A stretch of DNA of 64,000 bases, taken from the NCBI RefSeq assembly GCF_016918785.1, contig NZ_JAFFPT010000062.1, positions 68,447 through 132,446 on the forward strand. Reading direction: 5' to 3'. Positions 11,348-21,458 of the stretch are shown piece by piece. Position 1 is the stretch's first letter, and each line of letters opens with the position of its first letter. Made by a program: the position numbers and the translations under genes. This stretch comes from Leptospira ainazelensis. Its GTDB lineage: Bacteria; Spirochaetota; Leptospiria; Leptospirales; Leptospiraceae. The notes below the pieces were generated by a model. That model worked only from the letters and a program-made list of their open reading frames with translations, did not search any database and had not been told where the DNA came from.

Positions 11348-12580
11348 TTATTCCTTCGGAGAAAATATATTTCTTTCTTCCGTAATTCCTTTTAGATGTC
11401 TTGCCCCCAAAAATTCAAATTGATCCTTACCGATTTTTTCAGCAAAGTTTTCAGTCGTCAAAATGCTCTTTCCAAAATCTTTGCAAAGGGACTCGACTCG
11501 AAACGCTTGATTGACTGCGTTTCCGATCACCGTAAAATCCAAACGATCCTTGGCTCCTACGTTTCCATAGACGACGTCGCCCACGTTAAGCGCCATTCCT
11601 AAGTAAATAGGAGTTTCCGGATTCTCCTCGTTCCAGCGTTTTACGGAATTTTTAATTTTGACCGCCGCGTTTAATGCCGAAATACAAGCGCTTTGCGGGT
11701 CTTCTTCGCTTGCGGGAAAGATGGCGAGGATCGCGTCTCCAATAAATTTTAGAATCTCGCCTTTCTCTTCTTGAATCGGTTCTGCGGTAAGTTCAAAGTA
11801 GTGATCCAAAATTTCGACGATTCTTTTCGGAGGATTGTTTTCACTCAAGGAAGAGAAGTCCCTCAGATCCGCGCAAAGAATCGCGGCGTAGATGGATTCT
11901 CCAGTTCCTCTTCTGAATTCTCCGGATAAAACCCTTTTAGACGCGTTTGGTCCGAGATAAACTTCCAAGAGTTCGTTCACAGCGAATTTTCTGGATTCTA
12001 AATCCAAACGTAATGATAATACGCTTAAGATAGATCGAAAGGATTCGATCTGTTCTTCGGTAAATCCTTCCGGAGCGTGTGTTGTCCAAGAAACAACACT
12101 TCCTATATTGAGGCTGAAAGTCGCAGGAAAGATACAGTAATCTGTGGCTCCCTTTTCTTTCAAATCGACGCAGATCGGATAAGAAAGATCGGCATCGGGT
12201 CCGACCAATTTACAACGAATGAATTCTTTTTTTCCTTCTCGGATCAAGTAGATCGGACTATCGATGTATTGCGGTTCGCTCAGCGCTCCATGAGGAATTA
12301 AGAGCATCTGTGTTTCTTCTTTTGTCCAGATGATGGATCTTACCATCACTTCCGGGTGCATCGTCGGGATGCTCGTAAAAAATCTGGAAACCGGAACTCC
12401 CGATTCGATCAGTCGTTGATTGAGTCCTTCCAACAATTCTTTCGTTTCTAAGTTCCTGGATTCGGAGCCGGATAACCAATTGATAATTTCTTTCATTCCA
12501 ATTTCTTCTTCGAATTCTATTTTTGTCTTAGACCTTTTATCTTTCCGTTTTGGTTCAAAATAAACGACCGGATCGTACAT
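11348..12580 (-). CDS. Class III adenylate/guanylate cyclase with N-terminal sensor region
   Basis: The 410-residue protein has an N-terminal region (~30-215) of GAF-like size but no motif I can name, then a class III cyclase catalytic domain (~225-400). It keeps the two metal Asp residues ([11 protein letters not shown] and [10 protein letters not shown]), the Lys before FIGDA, and the transition-state Asn and Arg in [12 protein letters not shown], so it should be active and probably makes cAMP. The ATG at 12580 has a poor ribosome site; the in-frame ATG of MKEIINW (12496) follows GAAGAAGAAATTGGA and may be the true start. It lies 35 bases downstream of GH15 and could be co-transcribed with the trehalose genes. 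Confidence 0.85.
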   Translation of the reverse strand: MYDPVVYFEPKRKDKRSKTKIEFEEEIGMKEIINWLSGSESRNLETKELLEGLNQRLIESGVPVSRFFTSIPTMHPEVMVRSIIWTKEETQMLLIPHGALSEPQYIDSPIYLIREGKKEFIRCKLVGPDADLSYPICVDLKEKGATDYCIFPATFSLNIGSVVSWTTHAPEGFTEEQIESFRSILSVLSLRLDLESRKFAVNELLEVYLGPNASKRVLSGEFRRGTGESIYAAILCADLRDFSSLSENNPPKRIVEILDHYFELTAEPIQEEKGEILKFIGDAILAIFPASEEDPQSACISALNAAVKIKNSVKRWNEENPETPIYLGMALNVGDVVYGNVGAKDRLDFTVIGNAVNQAFRVESLCKDFGKSILTTENFAEKIGKDQFEFLGARHLKGITEERNIFSPKE

Positions 12581-12615
12581 TCGTCTTACGAATTCGAACG
12601 AACCTTCCTTGCAAG

Positions 12616-14409
12616 TTAGAATCCGCTTTCTTTCCAGAGAGGAATATCTAATTTTCTAGATATTCTAAAGGCTGAATTCATTAGGCCCACATGACTGTAT
12701 GTTTGAGGGAAATTTCCCCACTGTGAACCGTCTTCCGGATCCACATCTTCAGAAAAAAGACCGAGGTGATTCGTAAATCGAGTGAGGTTCTTAAAATACA
12801 CTTTGGCTTCTTCTATTCGTCCGATACAGGCTAACGCATCGACGTACCAAAAAGCGCACACGAGGAAACTTGTTTTAGGTTCTCCAAAATCGTCGGAATG
12901 TTTGTATCGATAGAATAATCCATCTTTGGTTTTTAATTCACTTTCTAAAGCGGAAAGATGATCTTTCGTTTTTTGAGAACTTGGATCCAAATATCCCATA
13001 CTTATCAGCTGCAAAAGGCTCGCGTCAAGACTGGCAACGCCTTCCGCCTGCGTATATACTTTGCGGATCGGATCGTAACATTTTTCGATGCGAATCTCGG
13101 CCTCCCGTTTCAGCTTTTTTGCTAGGTCGCATATCTCCCGATCATGAAGGCTTTCTCCGATTTTTATCGCAGCCGAACTTCCAGCCCAGTGAAATAAGAA
13201 AGTGTAACAATGCTTTTGTTTCGTATTTCGAAACTCCCAAAGACCTGCGTCCGGCTCGTCCATAGTTCTTTCTAAATGTTTAAGAAGTTGGAATATTAGA
13301 GTTCTTGAGGTCGATTTATCTTCAGTGTGAAATCTACGATCGATATATAGAGGCACCAATGAAAGGAGTATTTGTCCGTATACGTCGTTTTGAATATGCG
13401 TGTACGCCTGGTTCCCGACTCTCACCGGTAGATTTCCCATATATCCGTTTAGGCCGATGATTTTTTCCTCTATCTTCTCCTCACCTCCGATCGAAAACAA
13501 CGGTTGAATTCTGCCGGAATTCTTTGTCGCAATATTCTCTAAAAAATGAGAATACATTTCCATCTCTTCAAAATGAGCGATATTGTTTAATGCGGTTAAC
13601 GTGTAGTATGCGTCTCGAATCCAGCAATATCTATAATCCCAATTTCTTTCGCCTCCGGGATGTTCGGGAAGACTTGTGGTACTGGATGCGATGATCGCCC
13701 CCGTATCCTGATATTGATGAAGTTTCAGAGTTAATGCGGATCGAATCACGAAGCTCTGCTCAAATTCTCCGATTCCGCAGTGTTTAACCCAATTTCTCCA
13801 GTATTTGCGGGTTCGATTGTATAACTCGTCGACCGTTTTCTCTAACGGAGCTTCAAACGGTTCGCCGTATGTAAGGACCAAATATTTTTCTTCGTTTAAA
13901 ACGAACGAAGACTCTTGTATAATATAATTTAAAGAGACATTCGTTGTTAAGCGAACGTCGGAGCCTAAACCGGTAAATAGAAGATGATTGCTGCCTATAT
14001 TGGTCTTTGGAGAATATTCTCCATAGTTTCCAGTCGGGTTACAGAGAATGCGTATATTCGGAGAGCCCGAAATCGGCCGAATTTTTCTTACGAACATAAG
14101 AGGTTTATAATGTCTTTCATACTCGGAAAAACGAGGTGCAAAGTCGGTAACTTCAAAAACTCCGTCTTTCGCTTCTATTCTAGTCGCGATTATATTCGTA
14201 TTTTCTTCGTATCTCTGATTAAACTTTGGATTAGGTTCCGCTGTCTCTACTTTAAATTTTCCTCCTTTTTTTTCATCTAAGAGAGAACCGAAAATAAACG
14301 AAGAATCGAATCTCGGCCAGCATAACCATTCAACGTTCGTATTTTGATTGATAAGAGCTAAATAGGAACAATTCCCGACGATTCCAAACGGATACGTATG
14401 TTTCGGCAT
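12616..14409 (-). CDS. GH15 glycosidase (glucoamylase/trehalase-like)
   Basis: The 597-residue protein has the full GH15 layout: an N-terminal beta-sandwich beginning [21 protein letters not shown] and a C-terminal (alpha/alpha)6 barrel with the signature [16 protein letters not shown] at ~251-266. Bacterial GH15 proteins include glucoamylases and trehalases. No signal peptide is visible, so it acts in the cytoplasm. Its ATG is one base after the otsAB stop, and AAGGAG of its ribosome site lies inside the otsAB end, so the two are translationally coupled. That coupling makes trehalose or a trehalose/maltose-type glucan the most likely substrate, which would place synthesis and breakdown in one operon. 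Confidence 0.85.
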   Translation of the reverse strand: MPKHTYPFGIVGNCSYLALINQNTNVEWLCWPRFDSSFIFGSLLDEKKGGKFKVETAEPNPKFNQRYEENTNIIATRIEAKDGVFEVTDFAPRFSEYERHYKPLMFVRKIRPISGSPNIRILCNPTGNYGEYSPKTNIGSNHLLFTGLGSDVRLTTNVSLNYIIQESSFVLNEEKYLVLTYGEPFEAPLEKTVDELYNRTRKYWRNWVKHCGIGEFEQSFVIRSALTLKLHQYQDTGAIIASSTTSLPEHPGGERNWDYRYCWIRDAYYTLTALNNIAHFEEMEMYSHFLENIATKNSGRIQPLFSIGGEEKIEEKIIGLNGYMGNLPVRVGNQAYTHIQNDVYGQILLSLVPLYIDRRFHTEDKSTSRTLIFQLLKHLERTMDEPDAGLWEFRNTKQKHCYTFLFHWAGSSAAIKIGESLHDREICDLAKKLKREAEIRIEKCYDPIRKVYTQAEGVASLDASLLQLISMGYLDPSSQKTKDHLSALESELKTKDGLFYRYKHSDDFGEPKTSFLVCAFWYVDALACIGRIEEAKVYFKNLTRFTNHLGLFSEDVDPEDGSQWGNFPQTYSHVGLMNSAFRISRKLDIPLWKESGF

Positions 14410-14410
14410 C

Positions 14411-16633
14411 TTATTCTCCTTTGGATGCGTCGGCGAGTTTATGCAATAAATCTAATGTTTGATCGACAGATTTTAGATAAAATCGTGCCGATGTCGGGCC
14501 GATTCCGACTTTGATCGAAAATGAATCGGAGGACAATTCCCTAAACATGTCTTCATCCGTCCAATCGTCTCCGATCGCTAAGATAAAGTCGGGCATAATT
14601 TCCGATGCGATTAGTTTCGTCGAAATGCCTTTATTTACGCCTGCGGATTTCACTTCCACCACCTTGTTTCCCTTTAAAACTTGGATATCCAGATTTCCCG
14701 TAAAATTGACTAGATCATTCAGTAATTCTCTCGAAAGATTTTCACCGGCTTCCGACTCTGCGCCGCGAAAATGCCAAACAAGAGAGAATTCTTTTTCCTC
14801 GATGAAGGAACCGGGCAATCGATCCACATAACGATCTAAGATGGAATAGATATCGGTTTTCCAAGCCGCCGAAAGGTCTCTGAACAGAGTCCAATCCTCG
14901 TCTTCTTTTTTCCAAACGCCGTGTTCGGCGATAAATCTTAGATTTAAACCGGATAAGGTTTTATCCAGCCAGAGGCGACTTCTTCCGCTAACAATGTAAA
15001 CGATATTGCGCGAGTCAGAGGAAAGTATTTTAAGTAATCCTAATACATTCGATTTTGGAACGGCCGAGTTCGGATCTTTGGCAAAGGCAACGAGGGTTCC
15101 GTCGTAATCCAGAAACAAAAGTCTTTTTTTTGAAACCGAATATTTGATCAGTAATTCCCTTTTCGTTTCGCCTTGTAGTAATTTAGCCGATAGATCCTCG
15201 ATCGAGTTCTTTGTATCGTCCAATTTTTCCAAAAAATCGTTCGCCCATCGATTCACGTCGTAACGTTTGATTCTTTCCACCATGGGGAGGTTGCGCGTGA
15301 TTTGTTCTTCAAGAGGCATTTCCAATGCTTCCAGAATGGCTGCGGATAAATCTTCAGCATTATTAGGATTTATTAATATGGATTCCGTCAATTCTTTTGC
15401 TGCGCCGGCCATTTCCGATAATACTAAAACGCCGGAGTTGTCGGGTTTGCTGACCAGATATTCCTTTGCTACAAGATTCATACCGTCCCTTAGCGGTGTC
15501 ACCATTGCGACGTTTGAAATGCCGTATAACGCGACCAATTCTTCAAACGAGTAGGAACGATATTGATACACGATCGGAGTCCAATCCAAGGTTCCAAACA
15601 ACCCGTTGATTTTTCCGATCATCCCTTCTATAGTTTCCCTCATCTTAAAATATTCCGGTACTTCCACTCGGGACGGAACTAAGATCATAATGAGTACGAC
15701 TTTTTCTTTCCAGATCGGATGATGATTTAGAAAGAATTCGAATGCTTCCAGACGTTTGACGATTCCCTTCGAATAGTCCAATCTGTCGACCGATAAAATC
15801 AGCTTTATATTCTTAAATCCGAGCGAAAGTTCCCGTCTCTTTTGTTCACATTCTTCGCTTTCTGCGTAACTTCGGAACTTATCAAATTGAATTCCCATTG
15901 GAAAGGTTTCTACTTTTACGAAATGATCGAAATTCTGTATCAAACCAAAATTATTATCAAGACCGAGAATTCGTAATACGGACCGCAGAAAGTATTGCGT
16001 ATAATCGTAAGTATGAAATCCGATCAAATCGCTTCCTAATAGTCCAAGGATGATTTCCTTTCTCCATAACATCGGAAGTAATCTATAAACTTCGAAATGA
16101 GGGAAGGGGATGTGAAGAAAAAAGCCGATCTTAATGTCCGGAACTTTATCTCTTAATAATTTAGGTAAAAGTAATAGATGATAGTCGTGGATCCAGATCG
16201 TATCTTCCGGATTGTAAATTTCCAAAATCGCGTCGCAGAATTTTTGATTGATTAGGCCGTAACTAGTCCAGTCTTCTTGCTGATATTTCGTAAAACTCGG
16301 AAAATAATGAAACAAAGGCCAGATCGTTCGATTACAGAAACCGAAATAGAAAGAATCAACTTCTTGCTCAGTAAGATAAACGGGATACGCTGAATAGTCT
16401 TTTAATAAAAGGGCTGAAAGATTCGCTTTATCACAATTCGGATCTACAATTCCCGGCCAGCCTACCCAAGTGTATTCCGTCGACTTGTCCGACGCAGAGA
16501 TCAAAGATTCCAAAAACGAAGACAGCCCAGTCGCTAAACCTCCGACACTTCTATGACAAACGATCTTTTCATTTTCGAAGGAAATATGAATCGGAAGTCG
16601 ATTGGAAGCAATGATGAGTTTTTGATTCGCCAT
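14411..16633 (-). CDS. otsAB: Bifunctional trehalose-6-phosphate synthase/phosphatase (OtsA-OtsB fusion)
   Basis: The 740-residue protein joins two enzymes. Residues ~4-475 are a GT20 trehalose-6-phosphate synthase with SNRLPI, VGGLATGL, IWIHDYHLLLLP, SVDRLDYSKGI and TPLRDGMNLVAKEY. Residues ~498-735 are a HAD phosphatase with the nucleophile motif LLFLDYDGTL, the SGRS motif and GDDWTDEDMF. It converts UDP- or ADP-glucose plus glucose-6-phosphate to trehalose, a compatible solute, in the cytoplasm. Bacteria usually keep the two genes apart; fused forms occur in several lineages and eukaryotes. It is the first gene of the otsAB-GH15 operon and is divergent from the DUF389 gene, sharing a 342-base AT-rich promoter region. 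Confidence 0.93.
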   Translation of the reverse strand: MANQKLIIASNRLPIHISFENEKIVCHRSVGGLATGLSSFLESLISASDKSTEYTWVGWPGIVDPNCDKANLSALLLKDYSAYPVYLTEQEVDSFYFGFCNRTIWPLFHYFPSFTKYQQEDWTSYGLINQKFCDAILEIYNPEDTIWIHDYHLLLLPKLLRDKVPDIKIGFFLHIPFPHFEVYRLLPMLWRKEIILGLLGSDLIGFHTYDYTQYFLRSVLRILGLDNNFGLIQNFDHFVKVETFPMGIQFDKFRSYAESEECEQKRRELSLGFKNIKLILSVDRLDYSKGIVKRLEAFEFFLNHHPIWKEKVVLIMILVPSRVEVPEYFKMRETIEGMIGKINGLFGTLDWTPIVYQYRSYSFEELVALYGISNVAMVTPLRDGMNLVAKEYLVSKPDNSGVLVLSEMAGAAKELTESILINPNNAEDLSAAILEALEMPLEEQITRNLPMVERIKRYDVNRWANDFLEKLDDTKNSIEDLSAKLLQGETKRELLIKYSVSKKRLLFLDYDGTLVAFAKDPNSAVPKSNVLGLLKILSSDSRNIVYIVSGRSRLWLDKTLSGLNLRFIAEHGVWKKEDEDWTLFRDLSAAWKTDIYSILDRYVDRLPGSFIEEKEFSLVWHFRGAESEAGENLSRELLNDLVNFTGNLDIQVLKGNKVVEVKSAGVNKGISTKLIASEIMPDFILAIGDDWTDEDMFRELSSDSFSIKVGIGPTSARFYLKSVDQTLDLLHKLADASKGE

Positions 16634-16975
16634 TCGGATTTTACGCCGTATTTTTTAGTAAATTTAGATTTGAAATTCATTTCCTGTTGTGCGGAGGGTT
16701 GGTTTAACGGAAACGATTTATGTTTCATTCTACGATTTACTTTCGCTCAATTATAGAAACAACTTCTATCATGACCAGATTTTTTTTTTCTCTGTGTGTT
16801 TCTTTTATTCGAATCGCTTTTTAAGTTAAAGTTCTTTTTACGATTGATTCATTTCGTTTCAAATGAGTTATGATACGTTTTTTACTTGAAACTCGAGGAG
16901 TATTTCTGCAAATACGAATGTGACTAAAAAAAATCCGTAGAACCGCCTTCACTGAAAGAAACAAAGTCCATTTTA
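16634..16975. promoter_or_regulatory. AT-rich divergent promoter region
   Basis: This 342-base gene-free region separates otsAB (leftward) from the DUF389 gene (rightward) and must hold promoters for both. It is AT-rich with several T-runs (for example around 16784). I cannot assign -35/-10 boxes with confidence. Confidence 0.4.
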
Positions 16976-18214
16976 ATGTCCGGTGTTCAGCATCTTTTCG
17001 ATCTATCCTTTGGACAAGCGACTCAAGAAAAAGTTATAGAAGATATCAAAAGTAGCGCCGTATTAAGATCCGCGAATCTTTGGGTCTTATTACTCGCTAT
17101 ATTGATTGCTTCCGTCGGACTGAATTTAAACTCCACCGCAGTGATTATCGGCGCAATGCTTATTTCGCCGCTGATGGGACCGATCATGGCCATCGGTCTT
17201 GCCGTCTCTATCAATGATTTTGAACTTCTTCGGAAAGCTTCCGTAGGATTGGGTATCGCCGCCGGCGCTTCGATACTTGTCTCGAGTATCTACTTCGCGT
17301 TATCTCCGTTAAACATCGAAGGAAACGAATTACTGACTCGAACAAGTCCTACCGCGTGGGACGCGCTCATCGCGATTTTCGGCGGTTTAGCGGGAGCTGT
17401 CGGAATCACCCGAAATGAAAAAACAAACGTCATCCCCGGCGTTGCGATTGCGACGGCGCTTATGCCGCCTCTTTGTACCGCCGGTTACGGCATCGCGACA
17501 GGTAATTTTTCATTTTTCGCCGGAGCCTTATATCTTTTTTACGTAAATTCCATTTGTATCGCTCTTGGAACTCTAATCATTTGCAGAGCGCTAAAATATT
17601 CTCGAGTCACTTACTTAGATCCCGTGCGAAGAACTCACGTAAGAAGGACGATCATACTCATATTAACATTGTCCTTACTTCCGAGCGCTTATTTCGGATA
17701 TAACCTGGTTAAAAAAACGATCTTTGAGAAGAACGCGACTGCGTTTATAGAGAAAGAAATTAAAACTTCAGAAGCGCGCATTCTGAGTAATTCGATATCT
17801 TACGATAAAAAAAACATCGAAGTCATGATATTGGGAAAAACTTTAAACCAAGAAGAACGCGATCGTTTGAAAATGCGTCTTGCTCAGTATGATTTGGGAC
17901 AATCAACTCTTACGATTCAGAACGGACTAGATATGTCTATGAATTTAGGCGCAAAAAATCTATCGGAGGAAGATAGGAAATTAAAGGAAAGGGCGAAAGC
18001 AGAGCAGCTTCTTGCGGAAATGAAAACTATCTATCCGGAAATCGAAAGTCTTGCGATTTCCAGTACGAATCTGATCGATAATGAGAATTTTGAAAATCAA
18101 GTAACGTTAGTATATATCGGTACAAAAAAACGTTCTCTAAAATTCAACGTAGAGAAAATCGTAAATTGGCTTCAAGTCAGAACCGGAGGAGAGGTTAAGA
18201 TTCTAGTAGATTAG
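16976..18214 (+). CDS. DUF389 family membrane protein
   Basis: The 412-residue protein matches the DUF389 (TIGR00341-type) family. It has a short N-terminal segment, then about six membrane helices with GAMLISPLMGPIMAIG, GGLAGAVGITRNEKTNVIPG and IATALMPPLCTAGYGIATG, then a C-terminal soluble region of ~180 residues after the last helix (~residue 240). The family is widespread and its transport substrate is not established. It starts 342 bases from otsAB on the opposite strand and is followed by a ClC channel gene. A role in ion or osmotic balance is inferred only from these neighbours. Confidence 0.85.
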   Translation: MSGVQHLFDLSFGQATQEKVIEDIKSSAVLRSANLWVLLLAILIASVGLNLNSTAVIIGAMLISPLMGPIMAIGLAVSINDFELLRKASVGLGIAAGASILVSSIYFALSPLNIEGNELLTRTSPTAWDALIAIFGGLAGAVGITRNEKTNVIPGVAIATALMPPLCTAGYGIATGNFSFFAGALYLFYVNSICIALGTLIICRALKYSRVTYLDPVRRTHVRRTIILILTLSLLPSAYFGYNLVKKTIFEKNATAFIEKEIKTSEARILSNSISYDKKNIEVMILGKTLNQEERDRLKMRLAQYDLGQSTLTIQNGLDMSMNLGAKNLSEEDRKLKERAKAEQLLAEMKTIYPEIESLAISSTNLIDNENFENQVTLVYIGTKKRSLKFNVEKIVNWLQVRTGGEVKILVD

Positions 18215-18387
18215 AATTGCGATTTTTTCGGAATTCATATTGAGTTGTTAGTTTTTAGCGGCAGCTTGTCTTTCTTGCGTGAGCCAATACGGGAGGAAGG
18301 TTTTAAGATACTGTATTGAATTGCGTTGTTAAATGAAGTTGCAGCTTGACGAACGATGAGATCCGATGTATCAAAAGAAAGAGATTC

Positions 18388-20175
18388 ATGATTAAAAAAA
18401 TAATTTCGTATGTAACATTGTCTTTGGGCCGAATTCAGTCGAAAATCGAAATTCGACAATTTTTTCTTTTCTCAAGCGTTATGGTAGGTCTCTGTGCGGG
18501 ATTTGCAGCCATTTTATTAAAGACCCTAGTTCATTTTATTTCGCAGATTACGTCATTCGGTCAGAATTCATTCATCGGATATTGTGTCCCTTTTTTTCCG
18601 TTCGTCGGAATCTTGTTCACTGTCATTCTCGTTCAAAAGATTTTTAAGGGTTCATTTGAAAAAGGAACGGCGAGTATTCTGAACGCAATAGAAAATCGAT
18701 CCAGTCTCATCCCAGGGATACAAGCAGTCTCCCAATTAATAACGAGCGCGTTAACCGTCGGTTTTGGAGGATCCGCGGGTCTTGAATCTCCCATCGTGAG
18801 CGCAGGCGCGGCCATCGGTTCGCGATATTCGCAATCCTTTCGGTTTAATTTTAAAGATCGAACGATGCTCTTAGCGTGCGGTGTAGCTGCGGGAATCGCC
18901 GCCGCATTCAACGCACCGATCGCCGGAGTAATCTTCGCTTTAGAAGTTCTTTTATTGGATTTAAGTATAACTGCCTTTACTCCGGTGATCATTTCGGCGG
19001 CAGTGGGTGCGTTGTGTTCAAACGTAATATTAAAAGAGGGAATTATTTTATCGTTTCATCTTCAACAACCCTTTAATTACAACAACGTTCCTTATTATAT
19101 TTTATTAGGAGTTTCGTTAGGCTATATATCCGTCTACTATTCGAGGACTTTTTTAAAAGTGGAAGCCTTATTCTTACGATTTACCGGCAATCTATATACA
19201 AAGGTCTTAATCGGCGGTCTTATTTTGGCGTTCTTGGTAATTTTATTTCCCAGTCTCTACGGTGAAGGATATTCGAGTATAAAAATTCTTTCGTTGCAAA
19301 AACCGGAAAAATTATTCGACGAAAGTATTCTCAGTAAATTCGGTTCGAATGAATGGATTATCTTATTCTTTATCGGAGCCGTTCTTTTGATCAAGGTCGT
19401 TGCAACCGGGGTGACATTGGGAAGCGGAGGCAACGGAGGAAACTTTGCGCCTTCCCTTTTTGTAGGCGCCTACTTCGGATTCTTTTTTTCTAAATCCGTG
19501 AATCTTATCTTAAAAGGCGATCTTCCCGTCAGCAATTTTACGATCGTCGGAATGGCGGGAGTGCTAAGCGGTATATACCATGCACCTTTGACGGCGATCT
19601 TTTTGATAGCGGAAATCACTGGCGGATATACATTGATGATTCCCCTTATGATCGTTTCCGCGATTAGTTTCACCGTTTCGAAATATATCGAACCTTACCC
19701 GATGGACATAAAGATGATCACCTTAAGCGGGCGATTAAGCCGGAACGATAAGGATAAGAGCATATTAAAAAATTTGGAAATTCAAAAATTAATCGAAACC
19801 GATTTTCATAAAGTACTATCGCACGAAAGTCTAGGAGAATTGGTAAAATTAATCTCAAAGTCGAAAAGAAATATTTTTCCGGTCGTGGATGAATTCGATC
19901 AACTGTCCGGAATTATTAAATTAGACAACATTCGGGAACTTATATTCGATTCCGATCTTTACAACAAGACTAAGATTAAGGAACTATTGGAAAAACCGGA
20001 AGCCGTTATTCTTATCAATGAGTCCATGGAATCTGCGATGAAAAAGTTTGATGAAACGGAAGCCTGGAATCTTCCGGTCGTTGACAATAACAAATACGTC
20101 GGCTTTATTTCAAAATCAAGAGCCCTTTCCTCTTATCGAAACAGACTGATATTGGGTTCCGGAAGCGAATTTTGA
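18388..20175 (+). CDS. ClC-type chloride channel/transporter with C-terminal CBS pair
   Basis: From ATG 18388 the product has ~595 residues. Residues ~20-430 are a voltage-gated chloride channel fold: GFGGSAGLESPIVSAGAAIG carries the GxExP gating glutamate, AAAFNAPIAGVIFALE is the conserved helix, and GSGGNGGNFAPSLFVGA is the GxFxP ion-binding loop. Two CBS domains follow (~455-590), probably sensing nucleotides. A TTG 14 codons upstream (18346) keeps the frame open, but AGAAAGAG lies just before ATG 18388, which fits the start better. It sits 170 bases after the DUF389 gene on the same strand and may act in chloride or osmotic homeostasis with it. Confidence 0.88.
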   Translation: MIKKIISYVTLSLGRIQSKIEIRQFFLFSSVMVGLCAGFAAILLKTLVHFISQITSFGQNSFIGYCVPFFPFVGILFTVILVQKIFKGSFEKGTASILNAIENRSSLIPGIQAVSQLITSALTVGFGGSAGLESPIVSAGAAIGSRYSQSFRFNFKDRTMLLACGVAAGIAAAFNAPIAGVIFALEVLLLDLSITAFTPVIISAAVGALCSNVILKEGIILSFHLQQPFNYNNVPYYILLGVSLGYISVYYSRTFLKVEALFLRFTGNLYTKVLIGGLILAFLVILFPSLYGEGYSSIKILSLQKPEKLFDESILSKFGSNEWIILFFIGAVLLIKVVATGVTLGSGGNGGNFAPSLFVGAYFGFFFSKSVNLILKGDLPVSNFTIVGMAGVLSGIYHAPLTAIFLIAEITGGYTLMIPLMIVSAISFTVSKYIEPYPMDIKMITLSGRLSRNDKDKSILKNLEIQKLIETDFHKVLSHESLGELVKLISKSKRNIFPVVDEFDQLSGIIKLDNIRELIFDSDLYNKTKIKELLEKPEAVILINESMESAMKKFDETEAWNLPVVDNNKYVGFISKSRALSSYRNRLILGSGSEF

Positions 20176-20511
20176 ACGATCACTTGTAGTGAGTAAAAAA
20201 TAAAAGGCAAACTCCGAAACGGAGGAAGAAAAGGCGCGTTTTATTTTATCACCGCGATATATTCAAATTATTACATACGATTGAACGTGAAATTGTCCGC
20301 GGCTTGGATTGTCTCAAAAGAGTTTTTTGAACGTGCAACTTCGATCGATTTGTTTTGTATCATCGAGGAAGATAACGATAGGATGAACGCGTATCGGAGT
20401 CGCGAGTCTGAAATCGAATGTAGAACATGAAAGAAAACGTCATATGAATTTCGATTTACAGAGACATTCCCGCTCCGTAAATCGAAATCGGATTCTAAAA
20501 GATTTAGGCTT
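20176..20511. other. 336-base gene-free stretch between convergent genes
   Basis: This lies between the ends of the ClC gene and the leftward SFPD-repeat gene. It contains a small inverted repeat AACTCCGAAACGGAGG (about 20211-20226) that could end transcription. I see no ORF or repeat-family element in the rest. Confidence 0.35.
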
Positions 20512-20838
20512 TTAATTTGCGCCCGGAAAGCTAGTCACATATTGGATTTTTATGTCCGGAAAACTTGTAACAAACTGAACCTTTGTATCGGGAAAAGAAT
20601 TTACGATTTCCCATTTTCCGCAAGAATCCGGAAACGAAGTCACCTTTTGCACTTTTAAATCCGGAAAGGAAGTGACTTCCTGCACCTTTACGTCCGGAAA
20701 ACTCGTAACGATCTGAATTTTTCCGTAAAGTTTTTTCCCGTTGAACGTACAACCGGATTGAACGTTTCCGGCGTAAAGCAATCCGGCTCCTATCGTCAGA
20801 CAAATCAGAAAAGCGATCATCAACATTTTCTTTGTCAT
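20512..20838 (-). CDS. Small exported SFPD-repeat protein
   Basis: The 108-residue product has a signal peptide (KMLMIAFLICLTIGAGLLYA, cleavage near AGNVQSG) and then six near-identical ~10-residue units of the form VTSFPDxKVQx. The third unit is longer and carries Cys-Gly-Lys-Trp (SFPDSCGKWEI); the last ends SFPGAN. One Cys (SGCTF) sits just after the signal peptide and could pair with the Cys of unit three. Proteins of this pattern occur in many bacteria as uncharacterised small exported proteins. The repeats should form a short regular beta structure. AAGGGG precedes the ATG. Function is unknown. Confidence 0.75.
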   Translation of the reverse strand: MTKKMLMIAFLICLTIGAGLLYAGNVQSGCTFNGKKLYGKIQIVTSFPDVKVQEVTSFPDLKVQKVTSFPDSCGKWEIVNSFPDTKVQFVTSFPDIKIQYVTSFPGAN

Positions 20839-20920
20839 TTGAATACCCCTTTTGGCTGCTTATGTAATCTTGGAAATTTATTATTGAAACTATTTTTTAC
20901 GGATTCGAATCAAAATAGTA

Positions 20921-21341
20921 ATGAACAACTTACTATCCGGACTTTTTCTTTTCACGGATATCGGCTTTATTCTCTATTGAATGGTCACCGGTTTTCACTG
21001 GATTCCTGAATCGTATCTTTTTAAGGACTATTCAATCCGATTTTTATGGATTGGAATTGGTCTTTTTGCCGTTGGACCTGTTCGTTTCCATTACAGGATT
21101 TTATAGTCTTTATCTCAGAAAACGTAAACGTCCAGAATGGGAGAGAATGGCGTTGATCTCCTTGGTTCTCTCGAGTTCTTCCGGATTACAGGCAATTGCC
21201 TTTTGGAGTTTTCGAACCGACTTCGATCCTTCTTGGTGGATTCCCAATCTTTATCTTCTCCTCTATCCGATTTACTTTGTCTATCGACTTCTATTCGTAT
21301 CTTCTGCGATCGAGGACAAAATGTTTAAGAAGAATTCTTAA
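20921..21341 (+). pseudogene. Decayed small membrane-protein gene (DUF5360/YvaD-like)
   Basis: Read through three frames, this region encodes one continuous small membrane protein. Frame 1 from ATG 20921 gives LFTDIGFILY, then TGA at 20978-20980 where a Trp codon is expected, then MVTGFHWIPESYLFKDY. Around 21030 a one-base loss shifts to NPIFMDWNWSF, and a second loss in the T-run near 21061-21068 shifts to LPLDLFVSITGFYSLYLRKR, which runs to 21341. The joined order resembles small DUF5360/YvaD-type membrane proteins. The apparent 96-residue ORF at 21051 is therefore only the 3-prime part. The downstream part may still be translated but the gene is broken. Confidence 0.7.
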
Positions 21342-21458
21342 AAAGAAGCGTTCTTTTTTCTTTTGAAATTGAGTTGATCAATCGACTGTTTTTTTCGGTA
21401 TAGTTGAAACGGATAAAGAAGAATCTAACTTTTCCCTTCCTCATCCAAGCGATCCTTT

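Noticed and set aside
21051..21341. 96-residue ORF as an intact gene
   Set aside because: Its natural upstream part is readable in two other frames with a nonsense codon, so it is the 3-prime part of a pseudogene.
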